Assembly (NCBI GenBank): GCA_949752735.1
Contig: OX457044.1
Coordinates: 11,153,729-11,217,728, forward strand
DNA length: 64,000 nt
Direction of reading: 5' to 3'
DNA from: Lumbricus terrestris
Lineage: Eukaryota; Annelida; Clitellata; Crassiclitellata; Lumbricidae
Part shown: positions 32,701-41,200 of the stretch, in pieces
How the letters are laid out: each line of letters starts with the position of its first letter
Numbering within the stretch: position 1 is the first letter of the stretch
Notes under the pieces: model-generated
Databases searched by the model: none
The model's input: only the letters and a program-made list of their open reading frames with translations
What the model was told of the DNA's origin: nothing
Program-made: the position numbers and the translations under genes

Positions 32701-34354
32701 CGTTCAAAATATTATTATCAGTGTTTTTAGTATAATTTAGCGAAAGCGCGCGCTATAAAATCGGCCGCCTAAAGCGAAGTAAAGAAGTGATGACGTCATA
32801 AATCTATGGGTTCTTTGAAAGCGATCCGGCGACCAATCTTAAATACTGCATTATATTAGCTTTCGTCGGATTATTAAAAATTAAATGTTTCAAATTCGGC
32901 AAAGGTAAGATTTTTTGATCGCGAACCCCCCTATGTTTGTTAATGGGTCCTAAAAAGTATTTTTGTAAATATTGGGGAAAATCGGTCGGGCGGATAAGAA
33001 GAAAATTGTTCGCAAACATTGGAAAAGTTCGCCTTTATAGTTTTAGATTAATATTATAGGCCATGTACTTAAAATCATTGCACTTAAGAGTAGTAATATT
33101 GAAGGGGCGCTATATAAATTCAGTGATAAATGAATTGATGATGCTGTGGTAATAGTGACGTTTACGGTGAAGACGCTGTACATGGGTGGCTACGAGATCG
33201 AGTTTCCTCTGTCCGAGTTCCTACCAAAGATGAAGATCCTGCTGCAGGAGAAATACCCGACGGCCAACTGGTACGTGTCGAGCTGTAGGGACGAGGTGAA
33301 CCTCCCTGTGGCGAAGGTGAAGAGCAAGACGCAGTCGATACTCGTTCAGTTGGGAAACGCGAAGGTGAGGGAGAGGAAGATGTGGATCAATGGAGAGGCA
33401 GAGGTTCTGAAGCAGTGGATGGAAGAACTCAACCAGATGTACGTGACAGCCGCAGAATCAGTTAACAAGAAACCGTCTCCAGGTAATAATTCAATCCGTC
33501 CATCCTTCCATCTCGTCTTTCCAGTATTGTTCAACCAGCTTTAAATGTAAATGTAATCGCATATTTATATAGCGGCTGTGTTATGGCTTCGACCCTGAGG
33601 GTGAGATCCTTCACCACCGCTACTCCACGTTTATATTGCGACCGAGCCACCCGCAGTAAAGATCCGAGAAATTAATCTCTGATAAACCGACCGACCGGGA
33701 ATCGAACCCGGGCCACCGGCGCGGCGAGCGGGCTACCAACCCACTCGACCACCGAGGATCTCTTTAGCTTTAGCTTCTGTAACGATCGACTCCTTGTTGC
33801 CTTTAGACGTAGGCCTTCACCAGCATTTTTCCATAGATATTAGACGGCGGCTCTACGTTGATTCGACGCTCAACGCTGCGCATCTCCAAGACTCCAACAC
33901 CACCAACTTTATGTTTGAACCTCTTTACTAAATCACTGCTCGAATCCAGCTTAAGGTTTCAGTTGTTATCAGCCAGTCTTATTCCAACGTCTATAATTAT
34001 TATGCCTCTGTCACTGTCATTCGCCGACCCATCTCTGCCATCCCTCACCGTCTGCTACGGTCACTTGATCGTTTTGTCCCCCAATGCAAGGACTGCTATG
34101 GCTTCATATATTGTGCCTGTATCTTCATTGTGCCAATCACCCTTCAATCGGTTACTAAATGCCTCTACATTGAGTCATCCTTTGATATGAACCGTGTGCT
34201 TAGTTTCACCGTCTAAGAACACTCTTGTCTATCAAAGTGTCTCACTCGGGTATACTGCCTCTGATTGATAGGTAGGCCTACTTATAATAATGATGTCTTC
34301 AAAACAATAGAATAAAATACCTGTTGGTACTTTGCTTTGTATCTTTTAGACTAG
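22611..34354 (+). CDS. Unrecognised membrane protein: six-Cys ectodomain, one TM helix, three copies of a novel domain (5' end open)
   Basis: I do not recognise this gene. Exons were read from splice motifs: 22611-22727, 23880-23947, 24374-24590, 25184-25323, 26802-26876, 27598-27879, 28438-28812, 29927-29971, 33156-33482 and 34350 with TAG at 34352-34354. All nine junctions keep one frame, giving about 549 residues from the first exon found. Predicted layout: a Thr/Ser-rich then Ser/Pro-rich ectodomain, six cysteines (TKCDRP, IYCPMPF, NECCFQ, QRCCVP), a TM helix (WIVGISVVFFCCILAIVVI), a basic linker (LNKRRH), then three repeats of about 90 residues. Every junction from the TM exon onward is phase 1. 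The signal peptide exon was not found. It is a candidate type I adaptor or receptor. Exons 6, 7 and 9 are the surest and 1-2 the least sure. Confidence 0.68.
22737..22805. repeat. (CAGA)n microsatellite
   Basis: AGACAGACAGGC-type units directly after the donor of the preceding exon. Confidence 0.95.
22915..23340 (-). mobile_element. LINE 3'-end fragment
   Basis: The minus-strand translation LFVPPARTAFAQTRSSF followed by WTQISNQLTPTTRSSLF matches the C-terminal end of the reverse transcriptase. The 3' tail has GCGCTTTATAAATTTATAG. It lies in an intron of the novel gene. Confidence 0.65.
23505..23625 (-). mobile_element. GATTAC-tailed LINE group, 3' UTR fragment
   Basis: The plus-strand text AAGCCAAGCGCGGGGCACC and GGTGGTCCGGGTCGAG is the complement of the 3' region of the copy at 25960-26625. 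Confidence 0.6.
23690..23800. repeat. (AAGT)n microsatellite
   Basis: AAGTAAGTGAGT units grading into AAGCAAGC. Confidence 0.95.
23880..23947 (+). CDS. Novel gene, short ectodomain exon
   Basis: It has a strong pyrimidine-rich acceptor (TTCTCGCTTATTATTTTAG) and the donor CAAG|GTACAT. In phase it reads ENLFDAFDSSALSVANLS and then LWMQ, joining exactly to the next exon through a Gly codon. Confidence 0.55.
24200..24330 (+). mobile_element. LINE 3' tail fragment
   Basis: Contains GCTGAGAGCGCCTCTGAATAG, the family tail signature, just upstream of the Cys-rich exon. Confidence 0.5.
24374..24590 (+). CDS. Novel gene, Ser/Pro-rich and six-cysteine exon
   Basis: The acceptor is TTGTCTACTTAG and the donor is CCAAG|GTCAGC. 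It reads TKCDRPSGTSTSPTLAPH, a Ser/Pro stretch, then VVVIYCPMPFQPSTYNECC and FQSDKQRCCVPSSEP. Counting the first Cys there are six cysteines, in the spacing C, C-x11-CC-x7-CC, just before the TM exon. This resembles the Shisa/WBP1/VOPP1/CYYR1 class of six-Cys transmembrane adaptors. The His-rich open frame in the same stretch is an out-of-phase shadow. Confidence 0.65.
25184..25323 (+). CDS. Novel gene, transmembrane exon
   Basis: The acceptor is GGTGTTGTAG and the donor is AAAC|GTAAGT. It encodes GSSGNASMKW, a hydrophobic helix of about 22 residues (WIVGISVVFFCCILAIVVIA) and NKCTRLLWKSAPDAK. Positive charges after the helix suggest the C-terminal side is cytoplasmic. NAS is a possible N-glycosylation site on the outer side. 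Confidence 0.75.
25960..26625 (+). mobile_element. LINE 3' portion with GATTAC tail
   Basis: An open stretch encodes QPRYLRELFTIQP, SNRAISNSAPRLWNDLP and FHSKLKTLLFKNSYP, which is the C-terminal end of a reverse transcriptase. A 3' UTR with CTCGACCCGGACCACCA occurring twice follows, then a tail of GATTACGATTAC units. It lies in an intron of the novel gene and is 5' truncated. Confidence 0.75.
26802..26876 (+). CDS. Novel gene, basic juxtamembrane exon
   Basis: The acceptor is GCTGTGTAG and the donor is ACAG|GTAGAT. It reads RPKIHLNKRRHEILPVDK and RVILKT, with phase 1 at both ends. It links the TM helix to the first repeat. Confidence 0.6.
26885..27065. repeat. (CATCAT/CGTCGT)n trinucleotide repeat
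   Basis: About 180 bases of CAT and CGT units just after the donor at 26877. The Asp-rich open frame on the other strand is not a gene. Confidence 0.95.
27110..27500 (+). mobile_element. Two LINE 3' UTR fragments in tandem
   Basis: At 27175-27270 lies the GAGAGCGCCTCTGAATAG and GGCGCTATATAAAT tail. At 27290-27500 lies a diverged copy of the 3' UTR found at 26.39-26.62 kb (GCAGCACTCGTGAATAAGC). Both precede the first repeat exon. Confidence 0.55.
27598..27879 (+). CDS. Novel gene, domain repeat 1
   Basis: A phase 1-1 exon of 94 codons. Key stretches are NYTVEQSWDVITIKFYSRDF, YDHFKDSLIGHYPVLSCW, LEVTLLVNDDMRSLLVTDDG and LSWVMGDFQTVC. The suggested order of elements is strand, helix, three strands, helix. 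It has GC-rich codon use compared with the AT-rich introns around it, which supports coding selection. Confidence 0.8.
28438..28812 (+). CDS. Novel gene, domain repeat 2
   Basis: A phase 1-1 exon of 125 codons with acceptor CTCCTCTCCTCCAG and donor TCGT|GTAAGT. After a Pro/Ser linker (APSRPLSPRQPT) it reads GDYNVKVSQTQIEIKF, FDSFKRVLLGRYPSLPW, TVTVHMWEDIRSIWLSGDG and DWYGKEFQEIY, aligning with repeat 1 across its length. Confidence 0.85.
28965..29070 (-). mobile_element. LINE 3' fragment
   Basis: Shares ACCAATCAGAGGCGCTCCC and the GAGAGAAAA block with the copies at 5.63 and 22.92 kb. Confidence 0.45.
29205..29345 (-). mobile_element. GATTAC-tailed LINE 3' fragment
   Basis: The minus-strand end is a run of GATTAC units (plus strand AATCGTAATCGTAATC at 29206-29220) preceded by the same 3' UTR as at 26.4-26.6 kb. 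Confidence 0.65.
29927..29971 (+). CDS. Novel gene, linker exon
   Basis: A phase 1-1 exon of 45 bases with acceptor TTTTCTATTTACAG and donor GAAG|GTGAGC. It reads ANSIPNSSQGPANE, a polar linker between repeats 2 and 3. Confidence 0.65.
30055..30845 (+). mobile_element. LINE reverse-transcriptase fragment, best copy in the window
   Basis: A Jockey/CR1/L2-like C-terminal half with a few frame breaks. Blocks in order are [97 protein letters not shown] and SLWNRLPPSVRS. The 3' end is GGGAGCGCTTCTGAAAGG ... CTAGAAGCGCGTTATAAATG with an AGATAAGATAAG tail. The two arms can form a terminal stem. Confidence 0.85.
31482..31872. mobile_element. hAT-type MITE family, copy 5
   Basis: A perfect 8-bp target duplication CGCCAAAC lies at 31474-31481 and 31873-31880. 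Terminal inverted repeats are CAGGGGCGGATCCAGG and CAAGGGTGGATACAGG. The interior has runs of C, GACTAAAAAAA and GGTCATCAGTTTTTTCGGC in tandem. It lies in the intron between the linker exon and repeat 3. Confidence 0.9.
32330..33047 (-). mobile_element. Non-autonomous Helitron, minus orientation
   Basis: The minus-strand 3' end has the hairpin CCCGGGCAACGCCGGGT, then AATTCAG and CTAG followed by T, the same end as the Helitron at 15.1 kb. A proposed 5' end is TCTAAAACTATAAAGG preceded by A near 33047. The 3' end is firm and the 5' end is tentative. Confidence 0.6.
33156..33482 (+). CDS. Novel gene, domain repeat 3
   Basis: A phase 1-1 exon of 109 codons with donor CCAG|GTAATA and the weak acceptor GTGGTAATAG. 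It reads TFTVKTLYMGGYEIEFPL, FLPKMKILLQEKYPTANW, QSILVQLGNAKVRERKMW and LKQWMEELNQMYVTA. It is the most diverged of the three repeats but keeps the YP, the following Trp, the basic-aromatic strand and the final Trp helix. Confidence 0.8.
33545..33768 (-). mobile_element. tRNA-derived SINE
   Basis: On the minus strand the head has A box TGGTCGAGTGGG and B box GGTTCGATTCC inside a perfect T arm (CCGGG TTCGATT CCCGG). A body and an AT-rich 3' end with CGCTATATAAATATGCG follow. It differs from the SINE family in ARPC2. It is not a functional tRNA gene, as there is no clean acceptor stem or anticodon arm. Confidence 0.75.
33855..34265 (+). mobile_element. Degenerate LINE fragment
   Basis: Pieces such as SLDRF and ARTAMA in changing frames match the reverse-transcriptase C-terminal end. 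It lies between repeat 3 and the last exon of the novel gene. Confidence 0.45.
34350..34354 (+). CDS. Novel gene, last coding bases and stop
   Basis: The pyrimidine-rich acceptor TTTGCTTTGTATCTTTTAG is followed by AC TAG, which in phase 1 completes an Asp codon and terminates the protein at once. The rest of this exon would be 3' UTR. Confidence 0.6.
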
Positions 34355-34471
34355 AACATTCAATGGATCGATTCTTCGTGAAACAGCGTCATGACTATTC
34401 GACTACAAACCAAAGCCAGTGATTAGAATCTGAGGACGAGACTTCAGTTATAAGAATCAACTGTCACCAGG

Positions 34472-34477
34472 AATAAA
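34472..34477 (+). promoter_or_regulatory. Candidate poly(A) signal of the novel gene
   Basis: An AATAAA about 120 bases after the proposed stop codon, well placed for a short 3' UTR. Confidence 0.4.
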
Positions 34478-35329
34478 CAGCATACCAGAATGGGAGCTTG
34501 GATAAGGACATACCACATCAAACTGTGCAAACTCTGAGGGGAAGGTCTGAATAGGAAGCAAATGCCACCAACATTTGTTGTTTGACGACACAACAGCAAC
34601 TTAGGACAACGAACGGCTTAGCTCATCCAACAACATGCTTTAGCAAACAGGTAAGCTAAGGCAAGGACAATCAACGTCATTTTGACAATCAACGTCAAAT
34701 GACGTATTTAGGTGTTCACCAACAACTGTGATTGATTGGCCAATTAAAGCAACGCTTCATCGAGATCAATAATCAAAGCCGATAAGTAAACCACCGAGCA
34801 AAGAAATGACACGAGTTAAGGAATGAGGTACAAGAGTCGACCTTCTTGCCAAGATTCCTCGAAACTGATAACGATGATTTGCGTCATTCGACCGATTTCC
34901 AATTAAGAAAATTGTGTGTGTATATAATTAGAGCATCACTATCATGTATCTGTGACATCTCAAAAAGACTAATCTATTATCGCGATTCAACAAGTTTCCT
35001 GATAAGAATTTGAAGAGGCAAAACGTGTGCTTAACTGAAGGCTATCTGAACTCCAATGTCTCTTGCCATGGTTGGCCATAACCTATCACCCAAGTCTACA
35101 TCTGCTGAATTCGTCTGTTCAGACTGCATAGCGCCGTAACAATACACGAGATAACGGGCACTTGACATCGAAAAAATACCTCAATTAGTCGACATAACTA
35201 CCATTATAAGCCACTCGTCATTGCAAGTCCTGCACTCAAAGATAACAAGACATTAATCTGCATAATTATCCCAGGAAATTAAACACACAGTACGTACAGA
35301 TAAAGACAAATCAGGGAAGCCAGTTCTTC

Positions 35330-35460
35330 TCCAGAAAGGGTTTTACAGGCTCCTTAAGACTTATTTGTATCACCGTAGTTCAACTGGGAGCACCTCTGAG
35401 CAGGCTTCTTAAAGAGGTGTTATATGAATTCTTGGAATGAATTAATGAATTTGAATAGAG
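35330..35460 (+). mobile_element. LINE 3' tail fragment
   Basis: Contains ACTGGGAGCACCTCTGAGCAG, then AGAGGTGTTATATGAATTC and a GAATGAATTAATGAAT tail. Confidence 0.55.
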
Positions 35461-35989
35461 ATAAGACAATTCATTTCAATTTGTTCACAGTTCGAACAAT
35501 CGCTTCACTACCCTAAACCATTCAAAGATCTTTGTTGGCATCACATGCAACACAATTATTACAGCGGATCATTTGCATTACATAATCAAAAGAAAAGTGC
35601 TATGAAAAGATCACCCTAGGCTCTGACAAGATATAGCGCCGCACATTCTAAAAGATGCTCACATGATCGCACTGTCATTCGAATTGAACAGACATGCTTC
35701 AACGATTCTGTGCAATAGGTAAACAAATCAAGAATTTCAAATGCATCGTACGCAACACTGCGTAAGAATTTCATAGGCGAGGATGGACACATCAGTCGTT
35801 GCATAAAGATTCTCATCTAAAGACTACTTTAGAAATAGAATCGATTCAACAAATGTCAAGAAAACTTCTGACGAAAAATAATAATGCTCACGTGTGAATC
35901 CTTTAAAAACATTAGCATGGCAGCTCATTAACATCACAAAATCAAATTAAGACAAAAATAATAATTCAGGCTCTATATAATTCATCTAT

Positions 35990-36300
35990 ATCTATGTCCT
36001 ACTTGATCTCTGTCAGTCTGTGTCAGGTACTCGGACTAGTCACTTCTCATGTACAGCGGGAAGAGGCGCTTTCAATCCCTTTTGCTCGTACATCCATCAT
36101 GCAGAGCCATGCTTTTCTGTCGGTGGCCCAGGAGTTTGGAATGGCCTCCCTCTTGAGTTTCACCTGTTCCCAGACCACCCTCTGACACATTCTATAAGCA
36201 CTTGAAAACTGATCTTTCTGGCCGTGTTTGAGTCAGGAGCACCTCTGAGTAGTTTCATCGAAGAGGTGCTATATAAATACTTCAACGAATGAATGAATAA
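35990..36300 (+). mobile_element. LINE 3'-end fragment
   Basis: Encodes SVGGPGVWNGLPLEFHLFP, a reverse-transcriptase C-terminal block, followed by GGAGCACCTCTGAGTAG and GAGGTGCTATATAAATAC with a GAATGAATGAAT tail. Confidence 0.65.
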
Positions 36301-37364
36301 AGACAAGAGTCACAAGGATCCCAACTAACTTCTGATGTCATCAATGACAACATGCAGATAATCATCATTATTATTTTTATCACCAACATTTTTCATGCAC
36401 ACAACGTCACACAAAGAAATGCAAATCAGAGGCAGATAAAGCAGATAGTAGTCACTACCAAACACCAAAATAAATTTTCAGCCATTTTTCCAATGAACTG
36501 AGTCTCTCGGTCGTCAACATGATTTCTTTCAGTTCACAGTTTCGACATCATAAGACACATGTGGAATCTTTGAGACTTCTGAGCTGAAACAATGTCCGTC
36601 GCATTTAAAAGCACAGCATACAGTAACAAATGCTTCAGCTCATTTCCAACAATACAATTGTCTTGTCGATTATCTGACCAAAAAAAGAGGAAGAAGATTA
36701 GTCGTGAGGCAGCCACGGCTATGAAGACGTTTAGGCAATTGCATTTCTTAGGCATGGCATATGAGGGGCTGGTGGTCAATTCTCTCTCACTCCTACCAGC
36801 TCATCATCATTCCACCAACAGTGTATAGTCAGATCAGTGTACTCATTATTAGCTGCTGAGTTAACTGGGGTTGCTGCAGAAATCTTGGACTAAATTTCTA
36901 CCCTGATGTGGCTTTGAACCTTAGAATTATCAATTTTCAGTCGAACATGCCAACCACAACACTATCCAGCACCCTCTCCCCATCTGAACAAATGGCTTTA
37001 AACTAAATCCAATTACAAAAATAAATTAAAAAATAATCCAGAACAGGTTTAAACTGCACTATGGTAGTACCAGTCCCAATCCTGACAAAGGAGGAGGGCA
37101 ACCATAGTCATCCTTGTTATGATGCAGGTCATCAAACTAACGAGGTTCTGATTGAGAAAAGACACAACACCTGCAGATTACCAGATTACCTGACTCATTT
37201 CTAAGGCACCAATGTCTATCTTTAGAAGCATCAACAGAAAACTTTTTCTCGCATTTTCCTAATTGTTGACGTCATTTCTTTAAAATTCCATACAACACAG
37301 AAAAGTCTTCGTTTCAGACAATCGAAAACCTGCTAATCGAACACACTCAACAAAAGGAAAAAAT

Positions 37365-37415
37365 GACACACACACACACACACACATAAATGACACACAC
37401 ACACACACACAAAAC
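37365..37415. repeat. (CA)n microsatellites
   Basis: Two ACACAC tracts separated by TAAATGAC. Confidence 0.9.
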
Positions 37416-38071
37416 TGACACAAACTCACAAAATTACACACATGCAAATGTCTCATTTGTAAGTAAAAGGCTTTTGGTATCATGTTCACTATGCTCTAGA
37501 ACAGTGCCTCTCAATCTTTCTTGGCTATGAAACCCATATCATCAGAATATTTCCAACCTACATAAAGCATGCAATGGCAAAAATGCATTGTATCTGCAAA
37601 GCTGGCCACAATGTAGTTTTAGTATTAACAACAGTGATTGGGGCATATACAGTACAGTTCTAATCCAAAAAGTACAGAGCCAAACACACTCTTGGAAATG
37701 CTGCTCTATAAATAATGACCCAAAATTCCATCTCCACAGTGCTGCTACTTTTTTTATCCAAGCATCAAGCAGGTGGATACTGGCATGAATATGAATTTCA
37801 CTTCATATATAAACAATTTCTTCATGATTGCCGTCATCTAACTAAAACCCAATATACAGTTCGGCTCACCAGCCAAACAGTTTGACTAAGCAGTCAACGC
37901 TGGACAGGTTTTCGTGCGTCCACACCTAATCAACGTTCAATTTACAATTTCATTAATCGATCGTTCGTTCGTTCGTTCTCCTCTCGAGAAGAAGAAGAAA
38001 AGTTCAGTTTGCAGTCTTTAGATAAATACGAAATTTACACCAGGCGATTTTTTCGAAGCCAATTGTCTTGA

Positions 38072-38230
38072 CAACCAGGCATCAGGTTGCCATGGCAGCA
38101 AGACAAAGTGACCCACTGTCATGGCAACCAGGCATCAGGTTGCCACAGTAGCCAGACATAGCGACCGGCTGTCATGGCAACCAGGCATCAGGTTGTCATG
38201 GCAGCAAGACATAGCGACCGGCTGTCATGT
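38072..38230 (-). repeat. 53-bp minisatellite at the MAP3K stop codon and 3' UTR
   Basis: Three full 53-base units start at 38072, 38125 and 38178. The kinase stop codon (38225-38227) is inside the third unit. Each unit boundary brings CATGGCAACC and GGTTGCCATG (or near copies) together around the 8-base loop AGGCATCA, so the transcript could fold into serial hairpins. Confidence 0.9.
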
Positions 38231-41200
38231 GTACTCCTTCGCGAATTTATGCATGAGCAGCTGTTCGGCCGACCAGCGTTCCTTCGGATTGCGGAAGAAG
38301 CAGACGGCGAGGAATTCCTTCGAGAGATTGGACGACGAAGGTGGAAGTTGGTAGATGGGCGGATCGTGCGTGGCGATCTTGAAGATGGCCGCCACTCCCT
38401 CGAATTCGTGCCATGGCGGATTGCCTGTCAACATCTCAACGACTGTGCAGCCAAGGCTCCTGCAGGGGTGGAAAAACACAGAATGGTTCATTGCAATGTG
38501 TCTCTTGAAGGTCAGTTGCTTCCCAAGTGATTTCGTGCATTAACACGTTCACCACCCAGTACGAGATATCTCGTACCGGATTCAGTCATTTAACATGGCG
38601 TGTAGGCGGTGAACGTGTTAAGGGTGACATACGGTAGTTACCGATACACTATGAGCAAGTCCAGTAGATGAATACTGACAGTTTTGGACTAGATCCTTGC
38701 TAACATGAATCAGTACTTCAACAGAATTGTCAGCAAGCCGTTAGTATGGGAACAGTCTTTTCTAGATTAATCTACTTTTGCACATCTTGTGGGCAGCCAT
38801 CCTCAAGTCATTACAGCCACGGTTCCAACTGTTAGATAGCCATATAGAAGCATATTATGATTTCAAATATCATGTGAAAGCATAGAAATTAGGTTATTTT
38901 ACCAGCCTTTGTCGATTGTCTTTTTGGCAATGACTTTTGTCCAGAAATTCTGTAAGGATTCAGATAGAATATTTGATGTTGTTATAAGAGGACGTGTGTG
39001 TTTCTCTTTAAAATGGAATACCATAGTGCTACAAAACGTCACAAATTTCGACTGGTTCGTGCATATAGATAAAATTATTATTTCAGGAGTTTTATAAAAT
39101 GCCTCATCAAGGAGACTACTCAGAAGTGCTCCTGGCGCAACCACAGCTAAATCGAACAGTTTAGAGACTCTTAAGGACCAGAGGGAAATGGCTTCTGGGC
39201 ATTAAACACAGTGTAACACGACGCCATTCCAGGTTGTAGGACCAGCAACCGAGAATGAATCGCGTTGTTGGATAGCAGTCCAATAGTACGTCTCGTATAA
39301 GAGGGATGTTGCTAAATTGTTTCTATAACAGAATCGACCGATTCCGCTATCTTTCAGTAAACAAATCAAGAATTTCAAATGCATGCTACACAACAGATCA
39401 TACATAGATCTCCGACATACCAGATGTCGACTTTGCGTCCATAACTTTTCCCTTCGATGACCTCGGGCGACATGTAGTACGGCGTTCCAGTCATCGTCTT
39501 CGCGTTCGACCTATCCGTCGACTTCGACACGATCGTCGTCAGTCGTCGAGATGCGCCGAAGTCGCTCAGCTTCACATTGCCGTCGTGATCGCGAAGGATG
39601 TTGGCGCCTGATTAGGCAGACAACAATAGAGTTAGGAGACAATACAATAAAACAGTTAGGAGACAATACAATAAAAGTGATGAGACAATACAATAAAAGA
39701 GTTAGGAGACAATACAATAAAACAGTTAGGAGACAATACAATAAAAGAGTTAGGAGACAATACAATAAAACAGTTAGGAGACAATACAATAAAAGAGTTA
39801 GGAGACAATACAATAAAACAGTTAGGAGACAATACAATAAAAGAGTTAGGAGACAATACAATAAAACAGTTAGGAGTAGAGAATCAGAATCATCAGAATG
39901 GTGAATGATGAGAGGAAAAACAAATTATGAATTAATTTTAAAAAACAATTGGATATAAGATACTGTGAATCGATCCACCTCGCAGAGGAATTTTGTTCAC
40001 TGTGCACAGTGTGCAGCTCTAGTACCTGACCAGTTACTTGACGAGGTCGGTGATACATGTCAGAAGAAATGTCAACTGACATTCTTCTGACATGCTCCAC
40101 CTAATCGTCATTTGAGGATGGGCGTAGGCAGACATAGCCATCAGCCCACTTGAGGAGAATCTTCTTATGCCTCTTGTATACCATTTGCTTTCATATGTCC
40201 CTCTCTATGAAATGAATTCCACCATCAGTTTGCTCTGCTTTTCTCTCTGCACTGGTCATGCCCCATCTTTCCATTGTCTCAAATAATGCCTTTTCTCGCG
40301 ACAACGATCGCACTGGGAGCGCTTCTGAGAAGTGCTTCATAAATGGTCATATACAACACTGAATACACAGATGCGCTGAAATGACCACTGCGTCTAGCCG
40401 TCTACCTTTGATGTCACGATGTACAATCATGAGGTTGTGCAGGAAAGCAAGTCCTTCGATGACCTGTCGCGTGTATCGTCGCGTGACATTCTCCGTCAGT
40501 GGACCGTACTCCTTGATCTGATCCTTAACGGAACCCTGGACACAAAAATAATATCATCCACAAATGAATCATATTGCAACAGAAATCCACATAATTGGAA
40601 CATTTAAACAAGAAAACCCAGAATCGAAAATAGGACTTTCGAGTGCTTCCATAGTGAAAAAGTACTTATGTGTGAACGACAATGAGAAAATTAGAACCAA
40701 ATCATTCTAAAAGATTAGTTATGACTTAATACTTGCTCAATGCATCAGGAAAGAACTTCAGGGTCTTAGACAAACAAAAGGAAAGCAAACAACAGAGCAA
40801 CAACAATGGCTTGAAGAAAATATCAACAAATCAAAATAATTTTTTTTTAATTCTTGCTTAGGAGAAATTATCCTGACATGATGCAGAGACAATTCTTGGA
40901 CACAGTAGAAACCCTTACCCCAGGTACATACTCCATGAAAATGGACAAAACCTTTGGTTCCTCGTGACTGCCATAGTACTGAACAATGCGCGGATGACAA
41001 AGATCCTGAAGCAACTGAATCTCACTTCTTAATGCTTTCACTTCCTACAATGAACAGAGAACGACGGACAAAATCAAATAAGTCATAAAACTATGGACAG
41101 ACAAATGGAGAATCTCTAGAATCAGTTAAGGACTTCTATAACAGTCAGAAACCACAATATGCAAGTTTCCTTATCCAGGATTTGCTGCTAATTTAATTAC

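Larger units (their letters stand above)
34480..38071. other. Convergent intergenic region
   Basis: No gene can be supported. It holds LINE tails (35330-35460 and 35990-36300), two (CA)n tracts at 37365-37412, and AT-rich unique sequence. Part of the right side is probably 3' UTR of the minus-strand kinase gene. Confidence 0.5.

Noticed and set aside
33690..33768. tRNA-like sequence, minus strand
   Set aside because: It has good A and B boxes and a T arm but no clean acceptor or anticodon stem, and it is fused to a SINE body.
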